Positions 12,601 to 26,181 of a stretch of DNA of 64,000 nt are shown one piece after another. A program made the translations under genes and the position numbers. Within the stretch, counting starts at the first letter, position 1, and every line of letters begins with the position of its first letter. Source of the stretch: Bugula neritina (lineage: Eukaryota; Bryozoa; Gymnolaemata; Cheilostomatida; Bugulidae); contig OZ037765.1 of assembly GCA_964035545.1 (NCBI GenBank), positions 23,872,004 to 23,936,003 on the forward strand. Reading direction: 5' to 3'. Under the pieces are notes generated by a model. The model was not told the origin of the DNA, did no database searches, and was given only the letters and a program-made list of their open reading frames with translations.

Positions 12601-15600
12601 GAGTCGGTTTTCATTTGTGCCATCAGCCTGACCTGTTACAGATAGCAAACACCACATAGCAACCTGCTATACACCACATAACATCCAGCTATATACTACA
12701 TGACAACCAGCTATATACTACATAACATCCACCTATATACTACATAACATCCAGCTATATACTACATAACAACCAGCTATATACTACATAACATCCAGCT
12801 ATATATTACATAACAACCAGCTATATACTACATAACAACCAGCTATATACTACATAACAACCAGCTATATACTACATAACATCCAGCTATATATTACATA
12901 ACACCCAGCTATATACTACATAAAGCCAAGTAATGACAACTATACCTTAACTTTCTTCATGTCACTCAGCTCTAGACTCAGCTCCTTTATTTTCTTGTCA
13001 TATACAATCTGATTCTTCATCATTTTTGCGTGTTCTTTCTTAGCGGCATTTACTTTGCTAAGTTCAGTCTGCATCACTGACAGTCTTTTTTCATATTCGG
13101 ACTTGACTTTCTGTACTTGTTCTTCAGATTGTTGTTTCTTACTTCCTGAACACAAAAATCACCATATTATCATATGATATCATATTCTTTTCTCACCTAT
13201 CTCCACTTTGTCCTGTTCGGGTAGCGGGATCATATGATATCATATGATAATATCCTATGATGCAAGGCTATAGAATATTCAACTATATTACATCAATACG
13301 TACAAGATATATGAACAACATGCACCACAATATATCAGCACATATATAGACATATAGTAGAAGACATGTACTATGATATATCAATAGCTATAACAGCCCT
13401 CTACCTAGGCTATTGAGCACTTGATCACGCTCCCGTTCTATTGCTTTAATCTGTTCCTGCAAGTTCTGCAGCTTATCTTCGTAATGCTGCCGGATGTTAT
13501 GAAGCTGGCGCTGACTTTTCTCCAACTCTTCTATCATTCTCTGCTTCAGTGAGATTTCACCCGTTAGTTCAGCTAAATCTTCTTGGAGGTGATCGGATTC
13601 TGTAATGGAAATGTGTGTTAATTATTACAAGATATCAATTGTGACAATCTCACTCTCAACATATACATAGAATGCTGAGTCACTTCTGCTTGATCAACTC
13701 CGTGTTGACTAGACTACTTGTTAGTATTTAGTAGGAACGCTGCAAGACGCATGCAATATTTGTAGCAATAACATCAAACGGATGAGAAACTCCATGCAAA
13801 TGGCAAATACACTCTCATTAAATTTTATTCTGATAAACAAAGCATGAGATGCAGATATTACAGTTAACCTATTATATTAATGACTATCAGACACTGCACA
13901 ATGTACGCGTAATGAATTCAATCGATTACCATCCTGGGGAGAAGAACTCGAAGTAAGCATAACCAGAGGAGTTTGAGGAACTGCAATATTCATCATTATA
14001 ATGAAGTCAGCAATGTATGACTCATGCAGATAATACGCCCCGACATGCTGGGTTATAGCAAACGACTCGAAAAACATAGATTTGCATCAAAACATATATA
14101 ACCTATTTCCCTAGTGTCTTGCTGAGAAACCATGAAAGTAGTACAAAATATGCTATTTATCTATTCTATAACATATAAGTTATCAATGGTGCGCATGGAT
14201 TGGACGAAGCAGTCATGCTGGTATAGTTTATAACCGTCCACATTACAGACTCCCCACATCAACTGCTCACAATTACAAAGGGTTGACAAGCAAACCTGTT
14301 CGATAAACGAAGGATAAGGTGTCTACAATTTAACAGAATTCTAGAATATAAATCTTACAACATATTTGAATTTTGAGCAACAAAATTATTTATTCTTACC
14401 ACACATACTAAAACAAATGCATGGAATAACTATTGTTATTATTTTAGCACTTCAGTGCCAACTGATATTATCAGTGATTAACCATTCCATACTGGATACT
14501 CAAGTTTTAGCATACGCAACCCTCAAACATCATATTATTCAAATAGTTTTTTATTTTAAAGGAATACACGAGAAATTCTAAAACCCTTGTGTAGCTTTGA
14601 ATCACATTAAAAGAAGAAACACTGTGGTATGCGCCAAGAAAAATAACAGAAAATGATAATGTCACAATTAGCCGATAAATGCAATAATAAATTGCAACGT
14701 CACTAACATCAACAGAGCATAGTGATCCCACATGACATGTCATTTAGTACTGTGATGGAATATTCACCTCTGTCAGATTCATCCGACTCCGAACTTATGC
14801 CGTCAACGAGTCCGTCATCTTCCCCTTCCTCATCACTGAGGTCATCGTCGGGATACGACTCCTCGTTGTCGGGCTCACCACTGTCCTCGTCTCCCCCACT
14901 GCCTCCACCACTGTCAATCTTTTCAACAGCTTCATCTTCAGCTCTACAACAAAACCCCAAACCCTGTTTACTTACTGACAGGTGTTGAATTATAAACTTC
15001 AGTAAATCAAATAATGTTAATTATCCACCATAATTAACAGTTATAAGCAATATAAATTTGTAATTTCAGAGCCAAAGGTGATTGTGTCACACAGGGTAAC
15101 TAAACGTCTATTTTGATTTACCAGTCATAATTAACGAGACTAGAGAGCCAATAACTAACAGCAATAATGCAGCAACAGGCTTAAAGTTTTCTACCGTTTG
15201 TTTATTATAGCATATTATAGCATATAAAAGCTTTAGTCACACATTATGCTGTCTGTAATAGAGCCATGCATGAACATTGTAAAATTGAGCAAAAAAGTGT
15301 AGTAGTATTATTAGCATGACTTACGCTTTACTGTTTTGCCGAGATATAAGATTTTTACGACTTCTTTCCACATCCTGTTTAGCGAGTTCAATGATGGACA
15401 TGGTGTTCTCCATAGACTTAGAAACTGGTACTATGGAGTCTCTAGGTGTGGTCATTGGTGAACCCAAACCACTACAAGAAACAGCTTCATAAAACTAGAC
15501 AGAATACTGTAGATAAGGCTGTGTCAATCATGAATATTTTGGTCAACCTCATCAACTGTATAGAAGAACTTATACCAGCTAACTGCTGAGCTTCCAATAA

Positions 15601-18600
15601 CACAGAACATACCAACCTTTAAATGTGCCCAACACTTACTAGTACGTTGTTTAAAAATCACCCATCAAAACACATTGAAGTTGCAACTATTTGTGTGCAT
15701 TTTTAATGCTGCAAATAATAGCTGACAAGACTAAATTGGAACCACTGCATCTCTTTTAGAACACAAACGCCATAGAGTTGTGTACATTGCATTACGCTTT
15801 AAAGGCTTCCTTAAACTCAGTAGTTTCCATAGTGAACACTTTCAACTCTTAATTTATTAATCTAGGGAAAGAATGACAGAGGAAGCATTACCTGGTCACA
15901 GCGTAGCCATGTCTAGATGAATTCCGAGCCGACACAACGTCACCCATAGACTCGTACTCAATAAGTTTAGTCTTGAGCTGCTCTATCTCGCAGGTATAAC
16001 CAGCCACTAGCTTCTGCATCTCCTCATTTATATTGTCACCTTTCAACATACACAACATGTTAGGGTATACACTACGAGATCTGCTAAATGAGAACTGATT
16101 ACATTTCCATTTGATGTATTTTATTTAATCAAATGTTACACAATACTGGTATTAGGAAAATCACCTGAAAGCCCACTCAGAATAACAGCTGCCTTGTCAT
16201 TGGCTGCCGACGCATTCATGGAGGTCAAACTATCAACTGTCTTCTGCAGAGCTTTCACTCTGCAGCGTAGCTTCTCATTCTCCCCTTGCAGTAGGGAATT
16301 CTCATGAAACATATCATTGATGGACTCCACGCCATCTGGACCAATCATTCTTTTTCCCTGCATATTAAGATACAATGAGACTTATACTGATTTCAATATA
16401 ACAAAACCACAAGCTAATAAAACATAAGACGGTATTAAACTCAAACAAAAGTAGAATGAATAAACACAAATAAAAAATATTCTTCACCATGTTGATATAT
16501 TGTAAGGCTTAGTAAGAGCAAATGTTTACCTTTCCTACAATACAAACAAAGTGCTGATATAATTAGAGTATTTTGGTGCTTACAAAGACTATCCAATTAT
16601 TTTGTACTAAACAATGAGTTTACAAAACAAACATTGAGAACATGACTTCAATTTAATCAATATTTTGTAAAACAGATCAATTATGATATTAAGAAACCTC
16701 AAAGAACCTAACACAATGCGATGTACTAATGACTGAACAGAATTACAATATAGTCAGATGAAATTCAACAGAAGAGATACAATACAGTCAAAATGAAGGC
16801 TAATATTACTGATAATTGGATAGTGAAGCAACAACAGCTCCATAACTATAATACAAACACTGCTACGTTTCAACACCTAATATTACCATCATCCAATGCA
16901 GAGAGACACCAAATCCACTCCATATTCTTAAACAATTCTACATAATCACAACAAACTATTTCATGTCTCTATTCACTGCAACTATGACAGTGACTTTGTG
17001 GCACTAATCATTTATTTTGGTATATGTACATACCAACATTTTCAAAGTTTAGATAATAAAACCAAACATAGATAATATTGTAAAATGACAAAGCTATCGA
17101 AAGAGTATTTTTAAAACAATTATATCCAGATTCAAAGTGCTCATCACTATAATATATATCATTATAGTGCTAAGTATGACCATAAAACTTGAATCAATCA
17201 CCAAATAGACAGTCACAAAAGGAATATACACATTGCGTAGGATATAGACTTGCAACTTGTCATTGTATACCTGTTTGTACTCTGCCAGCTCAACCTGCAG
17301 AGACTGAATCTGTAGTCTGAGTTCAGTGAGCTGTTTGCTAGTTTTGTCCTGGTTCAGAACAACCTTGTTCTTTATATTCCTGGCACGGTTGGCATACTTC
17401 AGTGTGTTTAAAGTCTCCATGAAATCTCGATCAGACGGGGATATGCAGGCTATCATCACAGTTCGGCTGGACATATTACATCAACATTTATTAATTAATT
17501 TTATTAATAATTTACAACCAATATGTGATTATGTTTTTGGTTTGATAATGAGAAGCAGTTAGAAAATAAATAAATGAGATCATACTACCAGCATTCAATG
17601 CACTTTTGACAAGCATTAGTTTAATTACAGACAATAATTATTATATAAGAGAGGTTTTTTATGTAGTGAAGGGTTTCTTATTCAATTCAGCTGTATCAGA
17701 AAAAACTTTTTTTTGAAAAGTCAAGAAAAATTACTGAAGCTAGCTTTTGAAAATTGAACAAAATTCAAAAAAAGAATGTTTATAATAGTTGATTACAGTT
17801 TATTACTAATAATGGTTATACACAAATATAAGCAAGTATTTGTTTACCTATTTCCACCGAGAGAGTCTTGCAGAAGACGAGTTAACTTGGAGTCTCTGTA
17901 CGGTACATGACTGCCTTTCTTGGTAGCATCTCCCAGTGCTGAGATAACATTGCCAAGTGCCAACTGTAACCATCACATTATAGTTATTATAAATCCATTG
18001 AAAACATTTTTACAAAAGAAAATCACAATGTTTCCCTGTGCACTAACCAAGCCGCAGTTTATGGAGATGCCCTCTTTAGCACGGTCGCCAGTGGCACCAG
18101 TTCTCTTTAGTCTCTCGGACCCAGCGAGGTCGACAAAGTTGAACTTGGCTGTCAGAGTTTCAAAATCATCCACGGCAGCGGTGTCAACATCTTTAGATTC
18201 GTCTCCCACCTGTAACAGTGCTGACTTAGAAATACTTTTTTAAACTGGAAGTGAAGATTGTCTCATTGAGCCCAGTCTTATCTGAAACTCTTTCATTGAC
18301 TATAGTTGTGAGATTTGCTGTTCACACAATTATTTGCATATAAATTTAAGCAGGGTTGACAAAATTAGTTCATCTTGAATAGACTACAGCTACTGTAACA
18401 GTTACATATACAGCCACAATGTAGACATGTTACCATGCAGGTAGTCACCAAACTATTCACAAGCCATTACCAAAAATAGAAATTATATACAATACAACAT
18501 TTGCTGGAAGCTTGTCCAATAGTCAAGTTAGAAATTTTATGAGGGGTGATTGATATTGACCAATTCACATAACTTGATAACTTGATAAGTAGATAGTATA

Positions 18601-21600
18601 TCCAATACTTACTAGTTGTAAAGTTGATCTAGTTTGTTTGATAAGCAATGTAAATATTGCATGAGATCTTGAAGACTGGCTGTTCATGTTGGTGCTAGCA
18701 GTAGTGCGGGATAGGGCACCAGCCCGCAAACATTCCATAGTCTAAAAATATCAGATAAAATAGACCGCTTAAAGCAGGGTTGACATAACAGCCTACAGAG
18801 ATGTTAAATTTATTAAAGGATTGCTCTATCTTGTCTAATAAATGGCCATTTAGGTCAAACACACATAATATTGTGTTTTTCTAAGCATGCATTGACAAAA
18901 AGCATTTGACCAAAGGTAGAAAAAGTTAGTTGAAGTTGAGGGTGTAGATTGGTAACAGCCAAAACGCCGATTTTGAAATGAGCTGGGAACTGTGACGTAA
19001 CAGCGCCAGCATTCCTGCTGGTCACGTGACTATACAAATGAATTACTATAGAAATATGACTGTGAGATGTGATCTTTCAGCTCGTAATTTGTATATTTAT
19101 AGAAGTGCAAATGTGAATTCTCTTAATCTATAGCTTTTTGACATTTTAAATAACATGTATGTAATAACATTAGGCTATATTTTGCTTGTAACCATTAGAA
19201 AAAAGCATTGCAAAAGCATGCATTCTTTAGGATGAATGCCTGCAATCAATCTAAACTAGGTCAGATTGTGCAATATTACGGGCGCACCAAAGTTGACCTA
19301 TATAGCGCACTGTAACTGCTTGAGCGTTATTGGTTGATATTGTGCTCAGCAACCTTGAATACTAGCGTTATAGTTAGCACGTGCAGCATAGTTACTGGCG
19401 TTCACACGTCACGTATTAGGCTATTCTTTTTCATGGCTGAAAATTTTACCGCCCTCAAAATTGGAATTTTGAAAAGCTGTTTTCTAGGCACATATCCCTT
19501 TGCAAAGTCACAATTGTTTGCATACACATTAAATTATAGTTCATAATTATAATGTGATTGTAATAAACTAAGATTGAGCAATCCTTTAAACTTGTGCATG
19601 ATTTGTATAAGCAGTAATGTAAATATTGTAGGTGGCGGCCTATTTGTACTTTAAGATTGATTTAATGTTATCAGAAAGATAGTAAACTCTTTATGAACTA
19701 CATTAAACTAGAGGGTAGAAAATAATATGGAACAGACTCAATACAAGCTTAGAGCATGTGGCCAGTACACAAAGATATATTATTGTAAGCTATGCCATTA
19801 CTTAACACATGACGAGGTAATAACAAAGCCGCTCTGTGCAAGTCGCTTTATCATGACATTATCATGAGTCATATAATCCAAAGCATTAAGAACATCTCCG
19901 GAGAATCTTAGAATTAACAAGGTGTGTGAGGAATTAATACATTGCATGACAGCCTTCTTACAGATGCGATGGGAGAGAGCGGAAGATGTAAACAACATGC
20001 AACATGTGCTATTTATTTATATTTCATATTAATTATGGGGCAACAGCTTTGGGAATTATCTCCCTGGCACTGCATAAGATTTGAGTAACTAAACGCTGCT
20101 ATATAGAGATGACAGTGGTACTACTCAACAAGTTATCTAAAATATTTTCACCAGATGCTATTTTTCATAATAACAGAAGTGTAAGCTCATATTAAAACAT
20201 TTGTTGACAGTAAAAAAAGGTTTGGTTATAAAAAAGTTTAATACATTTGCATGAACTTTTACTGAAACATTTTTATTTTCTATTAACAGTACCTTTCCTT
20301 AAATTTGCAGTAATAATGCTTTATTTATCAAGTTTTATGTAAATATTCAGTTATCCAAATGATAACTAGCAAACACCAATGAGATTTAGTGGGGGGATAA
20401 CCACAAAAGCAGTGCTGTTTACTCGCTTGTTTTGCTACAAACCAACGAAGGTGCACAGAAAAACCATGCAACCCTAAGAATATAGCAAATTAGTCTACTA
20501 GAATAGTACCCCAAGGCCAGCACACCTTGCACACGACTTACATAACGTAGCAGTTTAATTGTTCATGGTTTGCCAAAGCAGTGCTAAAATAGTTTGGAGG
20601 AGGTAAAACCTTTCAACTCAATAATTTGATAGAATTACAAAGGCAATCAGTCTAGAGCTAACTGTACAAACTAATTCATTTAGATAAAATTTTCAAGTGG
20701 CCATATTTTAAAATTCAATTAAATATATGCAAATATTTCGAGATACTGTAGTCTGGGGACAAGTGGTGTGAGAATAGGATATTACTTCCATGGATAGTAA
20801 CTATTTCAATAAAGAGAAAAGATGCATTGTGAATTGATTTCATTTGCTGTACTTGTATTTCAAAACTGTTTGGTCCCATCAAGTGATCTTTTGGTGAAGA
20901 AACTACACAGTTTCAAACTATAAGGAATAAAATAAATTCCCAATTCATCTTTTTCTGTTAATTAAAACTTTAGCATGCCTGAACAGCTTATATAACTATT
21001 TCAGATTTAAAATCAGTTTATTGATACCCTGGCACAAGGATACAAGTGTAAAGACTATTGAGCTTAAAGCTCTACTAAGATTAGAGGTAGAGTATGCATA
21101 CTTCATGATAAGAGGTAACCAGCTTGCCAGCCACTCCTTGGGTGTATATACTGCCATTAGAGTCCTCGTGAATCTTCACATTAGATTTACTTCTCTTACC
21201 CTCAGCACCAATGGAGACAGAGTCGAACAAATCATATATATCTTCATTGTATAACTCCAAGAACTGGGCCACCACTTGAAATGCAGGCATAGGCAATGAA
21301 TTGTCAACAGAATCTTGTTTTAGTTTTTGTATGCCTTCAAATAAATGTTGCACTGCTCTGGGAATAATCCCCACTTGATCTTCCGAGCCGTTGATGTCGA
21401 AGCCTGTACCCATAGAGTAGGTCTTGCCAGACCCAGTCTAATCAAATAAAGGAAAGTATGTGAGAGAATGGCAACAGGAAAACACTAATATCTAGTTGAC
21501 ATTACCAGCTACAATGAGTACAAGGCACTGGGGTTCAGACTGTTTCTAAAGTTAGTAATTCAGTAATATTACCAATCATCAGAAATGACAAGAAAATGAT

Positions 21601-24600
21601 CAATTAGGGAAATATTTCCTTCTCAAATACCAGATAATCAACTTATAGGTAGGCAATACCTTCGTGGCTGCTGGTAACCAAATTTTGATTGCAAAGCTTT
21701 TAAGAGAATTTTTGTGCTATTTGTTATGAAAAATTAGTTGTTTCTTCACTACTAGTAAACCAGCTTTTATATCCTGTCATATTCTAAAGTCTAAACTCTA
21801 TAATCTATATCATAATATCAGTCTTCTCAACCCACGCTACTAACATAGGCTTTACTTTTTGCAAATTTCCATTAGTAATTAAATACAGTCTATTATGAAT
21901 TGCGTTAGTAATGTAGAAGTGCCACTGCTTCACTCTTATTAAATGATGGGAGGTGGGTTTTGCAGAATTAGTGAATACTTTTCCTACTAGTAGGACAGCC
22001 CAAGACACTGGTGGATTTAAAATGACAAAGAGCTGATGGTGGAAGTAGTAGACAATTAGTCATGTATCTCAACAATCATTATTAACACAACTCATCATTA
22101 CTTAGCAACTGAATGGTTCACCAAATATCTACTACATAACTTTGAACTTGGTGTGACAGGGCATTGTCTGGAGGTAAATATTATAACAAATATTATGACT
22201 TCATAATGCACCAGCTAATATCACAGGAACCACTGCAGTTGGATGTGGATGTTATTGAAGATTACCAGCAACTAGCAGCATACATCTACTGCATGTATGT
22301 GTTTAGATGGGGGTTCAGATGGGAATCAAGGCATTTAGGTGCTAAACTAGAGTATTAGTTATCAACCAATAGTACAAGTACCACCATGCAATATCTTCCC
22401 ATATCACCAGAGATCTAGTGTAAGTTATATATGGGGTTCTGCACAGAGCACTGAGTAATGCGTATGCATGTTTTTTATAGGTCTTATCATAGGACAAACT
22501 TACCTGACCGTAAGCCAGTATTGTAGCATTATATCCATTCAAACACCTGCAACAAGAATTGAATGAATGTGATGAAGTGCAAAAAAGAACTTAATTGAAA
22601 TAAGGTGAATATAAAAAAGAAACACCAAGTGTTTTATAAACATGCTGCACCATAAACAATAGAGCAACGCAACACATTACCTACGCTTATGTAATTTGAG
22701 TACTACAATATTCAGTAGTTGTAAAACACATTGTTGTCAACCCATTGCAATATGCACGTGATTATAATATTCATGGAGCATATATTTATGAATATTATAA
22801 TCAGTGTTTGAACTTTGCCAGTAACTTAGTAGAGACAAGAAATAACCTGCCGGTAGCCTTGAATTATACCACACTGAGTATTACTAACAGCCTAACATCA
22901 AGTCTCAATTTCACTGAAATTTCAACAAAAGACAAAACAGATTTGGCACCAACCTTAACACCACCAACTCAAAACCACCAATTTTAACTAAAAGGAACAA
23001 CCGGCAGGGGATAATTATGGAACTCATACAACTGTTCGGACAAGGAATTTAAGCAATTCTAGTGCCTAACATGTTATCTGTAGACCCACTCATCCACAAG
23101 ATGGTTGTACTAGAATATATTATCAAAAGCAAATACATAAACCAGGCTTGTTCAAAAAAGTTAGATTAGCTGGAAAATTGCCAAGAGGTGGAAGTATGCA
23201 AACTTGTAGCTTTCATTTCCAATAATAGTGGAAAGTAAAGTCCCTTGAGCTTGGTTGGAGTCTGCACACAGTGCATTACATAGTCTGACATTGAATAGTA
23301 AAAGTAGCCTGCAGTCTCGTCTACCAGATGACTGTATTTCAATTATGCCACACGAAACGTGTTTAAAATGCAACACAATGAGCCTGTTGATGTTGCTCAG
23401 CGGCCAATTATCTTAACACTGCTTGACTCTGCAGTTGAATGAACGTGGGACTAACCCCTCATTCACACTTACCGTATCGTACGCCGTAACAGCAAAAATA
23501 AAATGGCGACGCTGTTGCATTTTGTCAACGGGTGTTCACACGTTGCCGTAGAAGTACAATGCATGACGTTGAGCTGTGACCAATCATAATAAAGCCAACT
23601 CTTGTCTGCGATGATTTGAACGCCTTTGAATATTGTTTACAAATTATTCGCAACATTCTTATCAAAAGATGTTATATAAATGCTATTTACTAAAAAAAGC
23701 AATTACATGAAAAGAATCTTTTTTTAAATATATTCGTTTTTAAAATAATTGTGCAAACTAATTTAAATAATGAATATTTAAGCCGTTCAAATCATTTTTA
23801 AGTTTTTGGTTTGCTTGATTTTGTGATTAGGGAAAGCTAGTTTTTGAGTTTAATTCAAACAAGCCAGATAAAGATTTTTTAATCTTCTAAAACTTTTGAA
23901 TTGATTAAATTAAATCAAAAATAAGCGATTAAAATAAACTAGCGAAAATGTTCTTTAAATTTTAGTACCAGATCAACTCTACCCAATAGGAGCCCGCCGT
24001 GATTTTTTGAATCAAGCACTGCTTGATCAACGCCGCAACGTATACCGGAGTACGATTTAGCCCGGATGTTAACAAAAATCGCTAAAATCTGCTGTTACGG
24101 CGTACGGTACGGTAAGTGTGAATGAGGGGTAACAAGGTGAACATTTACTAAACAATGTTTAATAAGCAAGACAGATCCAATGCATTCGATCATTCATTAA
24201 ATTCTGTAGAACTTAAAAGACTCTTTGCTAGAAAGTGAATCATGAAAAGTTTTTAATTAGATGTGGGAAGAAGACCCTAGCAAGTGCAACATGTTCCGAC
24301 GTATCAGTAACAACATGAAAATGGTGCAAATATCCAGCACAATCAATGCACATTGCCTAATTTATGGAATGCCAATAAATTGTCAAATAAAATTAATCTA
24401 AAAAGAATTTATATCAAAATTGTCAAGCATTCTTACAACAAGTGGGACATGTTAGACAGAAAGGTGCAAGAATGACATGAAGAGAGAGAGGTGAATAATT
24501 AGGATTCAGCACAACTGAACAGTAAAAAACAAAACTTGTGAAAAATCAGATCCATAGAAATAAAATACGTAAATGCCTCAACTTCTTAAACATATTGGGT

Positions 24601-26181
24601 AATGTTACTGTTGCCAGTACAATTTATGCTAAAAGAATATCTTTTCACATTCTGAGCTGCAGATAAAAATGTCAGACAGAAAAATTTAAAACAGATAGCA
24701 TGATGGAGCATGAAATTGATAAGGAATACCCCAGCATAGGCAATTAGTGGGTGTACAATATGCTGAGAGGGTCCAGGTGATTTCCACAACCTAGTAAAAT
24801 GTTCTCATTAAGTTGAGCACCTGCTCAATCAAGCCACAACTTGAGACCATCTAAATCCTATTGGAAAGTGAAGGATGACTGCAGATGGTTTGCTTCAAAA
24901 CCAATCAACTAGTTACTAGAGCCTTCAGCAGCCACATTTCTCTCAGTGAGGAAGAGACAAAATGATGGAATAGCAGCAGTGCTAGTAGGTGCAGTGACAG
25001 CTAAGCAGTTGTATAATAGATGGAAATACTCAATGGAATCAGTCTGGAGATCACTAATTATTAAAATAATCTTCCAAATCTTGCCACAGTTCCTTGGGTA
25101 AGATGACATAAGATTGATAGCCTGTGGACATCAAAAGATGTTCATTATTACAGTAAAATATAATGTGCGGCTTCAATACCCTTCAATCAGCTGCTTTGCA
25201 TATTCTTGAAAAATTGCATTTTGGGTTGCGTCCACGTCAAACACTTTATCAAATGTAAAGGCTTTGTCGTTGCCAAGGACAACCTGGGGCTCTCCCACAG
25301 TCACTGAGGTGCATATTCTGCAGTTGTCTATCTTTTCCCGAGGCAACTGTGGCCTGATTCTACAACAACCAACAGATACTACAACTCTTCGCTACCTACC
25401 AGCACACTCTAGCGTTGCGGCACACTAACAGCACTTGGCTTGATAAGCTCAATAGCTAACAGTAGAAGAATTTGATACTGACTTGAAAAAAGATTGACAG
25501 TCCAGATGACACTTAAGGTTTATATTCCTTACACAATATACCAACACAATGGAGACTAATTGCTGCTAAAAGTTTACCAGAATATCACATAACAGGTTGA
25601 CTTGTGTAGGTTGATGGTGTTCAGTGACATATCAAGTGTGTGAGAAATATCTTAACATTATTTAGACACAGGCAAGGCCATTGGCATAGTAGTATAACTA
25701 TAAATCATACTGGTCACAGTTATCAGTGTACATTAGACATAGATTAGTATAACCTAGGTGAAACAAAAGTTAGGCAAAATATGCATTCACTGAAAGTCAG
25801 AAATTAAAATTATAATACATGGAGAGTATTGAAAACAAACTTAGCAGAATAATGGAAACAAAACAAGATTTTGCATACAATACTCTATTTAAATACACTC
25901 AAACTTTAAGCTGTAACATCCAGGTGTTACCTGACCTATGATGTAAGTACAAGTGGAACTCTTGATTTGTGATAGTAAAGTACACACACACTTGAGAATA
26001 TCAAGCTTTAATTGCAAAAATATACATTTTATGCAGAAAAGACCACAACTGCTTAATAAAAAACCAAACTTTTCCAGCAAGAAGCATATAAACACAACAT
26101 CACAACATAGTTAACAGCATTAAACTAAGCTACAAACCTGACTGCTACTCTAACACTGGAGTTCTCTTCAAAATCTGTCAT
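3591..26181 (-). CDS. KIF21A: KIF21-family kinesin (kinesin-4), complete, 32 coding exons
   Basis: Joined exons encode about 1795 residues: plus-end-directed motor, coiled-coil stalk, C-terminal WD40 propeller. KIF21A/B suppress microtubule growth at the cell cortex and in axons. Exons 5' to 3': 26181-26138, 25359-25180, 22546-22504, 21437-21102, 18741-18613, 18209-18048, 17963-17848, 17466-17271, 16357-16165, 16039-15892, 15471-15325, 14943-14768, 13980-13930, 13599-13405, 13145-12946, 12632-12471, 12234-12046, 11873-11697, 11321-11202, 10697-10460, 10109-10049, 8792-8726, 8641-8317, 8157-7914, 7620-7342, 6958-6760, 6621-6513, 5889-5709, 5359-5195, 4926-4626, 4305-4106, 3645-3591. Every junction is GT-AG and phases agree. 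The start is chosen because [11 protein letters not shown] begins at residue 8, as in vertebrate KIF21. The stop is TAG at 3591-3593. It is slightly longer than human KIF21A (1674). The symbol means KIF21A/B-like, since invertebrates usually have one gene. Exon ends marked by eye could shift by a few bases. Confidence 0.93.
5365..5460. repeat. Short tandem repeat, about 21 bp, degenerate
   Basis: A unit reading roughly ACAACTATATGATGTATTAC is repeated exactly twice and then in degraded form, in the KIF21 intron directly upstream of exon 29. Confidence 0.6.
10779..10851. repeat. TA-rich low-complexity tract
   Basis: A run of ATATAATATAT-type sequence lies in the KIF21 intron between exons 19 and 20, just upstream of exon 20 in transcription order. 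It is mostly self-complementary and has no coding potential. Confidence 0.7.
12664..12923. repeat. 22-bp minisatellite, about 12 copies
   Basis: The unit CTATATACTACATAACAWCC plus AG repeats every 22 bases with few substitutions (AAC/ATC/ACC variation before CAG; ACTAC versus ATTAC). It fills nearly the whole intron between KIF21 exons 15 and 16. The copies abut with no unique spacers, so it is a tandem repeat and not a CRISPR array. Confidence 0.9.
13165..13257. repeat. Paired ATCATATGATATCATATGAT palindromic segments
   Basis: Two nearly identical palindromic segments (CATATGATATCATAT at about 13171-13185 and again at about 13231-13247) flank a 45-base spacer in the KIF21 intron between exons 14 and 15. 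They could form a stem. I see no coding content. Confidence 0.5.
18813..19589. mobile_element. Non-autonomous DNA transposon (MITE) with TTAA target sites
   Basis: The element spans 18817-19585 (about 769 bp). Its ends are imperfect inverted repeats starting AGGATTGCTCTATCTT on the left and, read from the right end, AGGATTGCTCAATCTT (15 of 16 match). Both ends abut TTAA (18813-18816 and 19586-19589), the target duplicated by piggyBac-type transposases. The interior has no transposase-like frame. It sits in the KIF21 intron between exons 4 and 5. The superfamily call is inference from the TTAA; a TA target would suggest other superfamilies. Confidence 0.7.
23452..24132. mobile_element. MITE with 40-bp terminal inverted repeats and TAA target duplication
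   Basis: The element spans 23455-24129 (675 bp). The terminal inverted repeats (23455-23494 and 24090-24129) begin CCCCTCATTCACACTTACCG and match at 39 of 40 positions. A 3-bp TAA flanks both sides (23452-23454 and 24130-24132), the target pattern of PIF/Harbinger elements. The interior is AT-rich with no transposase frame, so it needs a transposase from elsewhere. It lies in KIF21 intron 2, antisense or neutral to the gene. The near-identity of the ends suggests relatively recent activity. Confidence 0.85.

Larger units (their letters stand above)
10049..16357 (-). other. KIF21A: KIF21 stalk: coiled coils, acidic patch, autoinhibitory region (exons 9-21)
   Basis: Exons 9-10 carry a first coiled coil that includes the [12 protein letters not shown] block typical of KIF21. 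Exon 12 (14943-14768, residues about 566-623) is a strongly acidic Asp/Glu/Ser-rich stretch, as in vertebrate KIF21. Exons 14-17 give a long Lys/Glu-rich coiled coil. Exons 18-20 hold the regulatory coiled coil that in human KIF21A folds back on the motor; residues M919 and R926 align with human M947 and R954. Exon 13 is only 51 bases and is phase 1 at both ends. Confidence 0.85.
17271..26181 (-). other. KIF21A: KIF21 motor-domain exons (exons 1-8)
   Basis: Exons 1-8 encode residues 1-402. The P-loop GQTGSGKT is at residues 88-95, split by the intron between exons 3 and 4. Switch I, NSQSSRSH, is at 221-228 and switch II, DLAGSE, at 271-276. The motor ends near residue 370 at the [10 protein letters not shown] motif, and a neck coiled coil begins. 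All nucleotide-binding motifs are intact, so an active ATPase is expected. The introns here are the longest in the gene, including 22547-25179 and 18742-21101. Both of those carry a non-autonomous transposon. Confidence 0.92.

Noticed and set aside
12664-12923. CRISPR-like spacing of 22-base repeats
   Set aside because: Copies abut with no unique spacers, and the locus is an intron of an animal gene.
14707-14960. Separate acidic protein gene on the minus strand
   Set aside because: The acidic stretch is KIF21 exon 12, in phase with exons 11 and 13.
14722-14988. 88-codon Ser/Pro-rich plus-strand frame
   Set aside because: It is the antisense shadow of the acidic KIF21 exon 12 on the minus strand.
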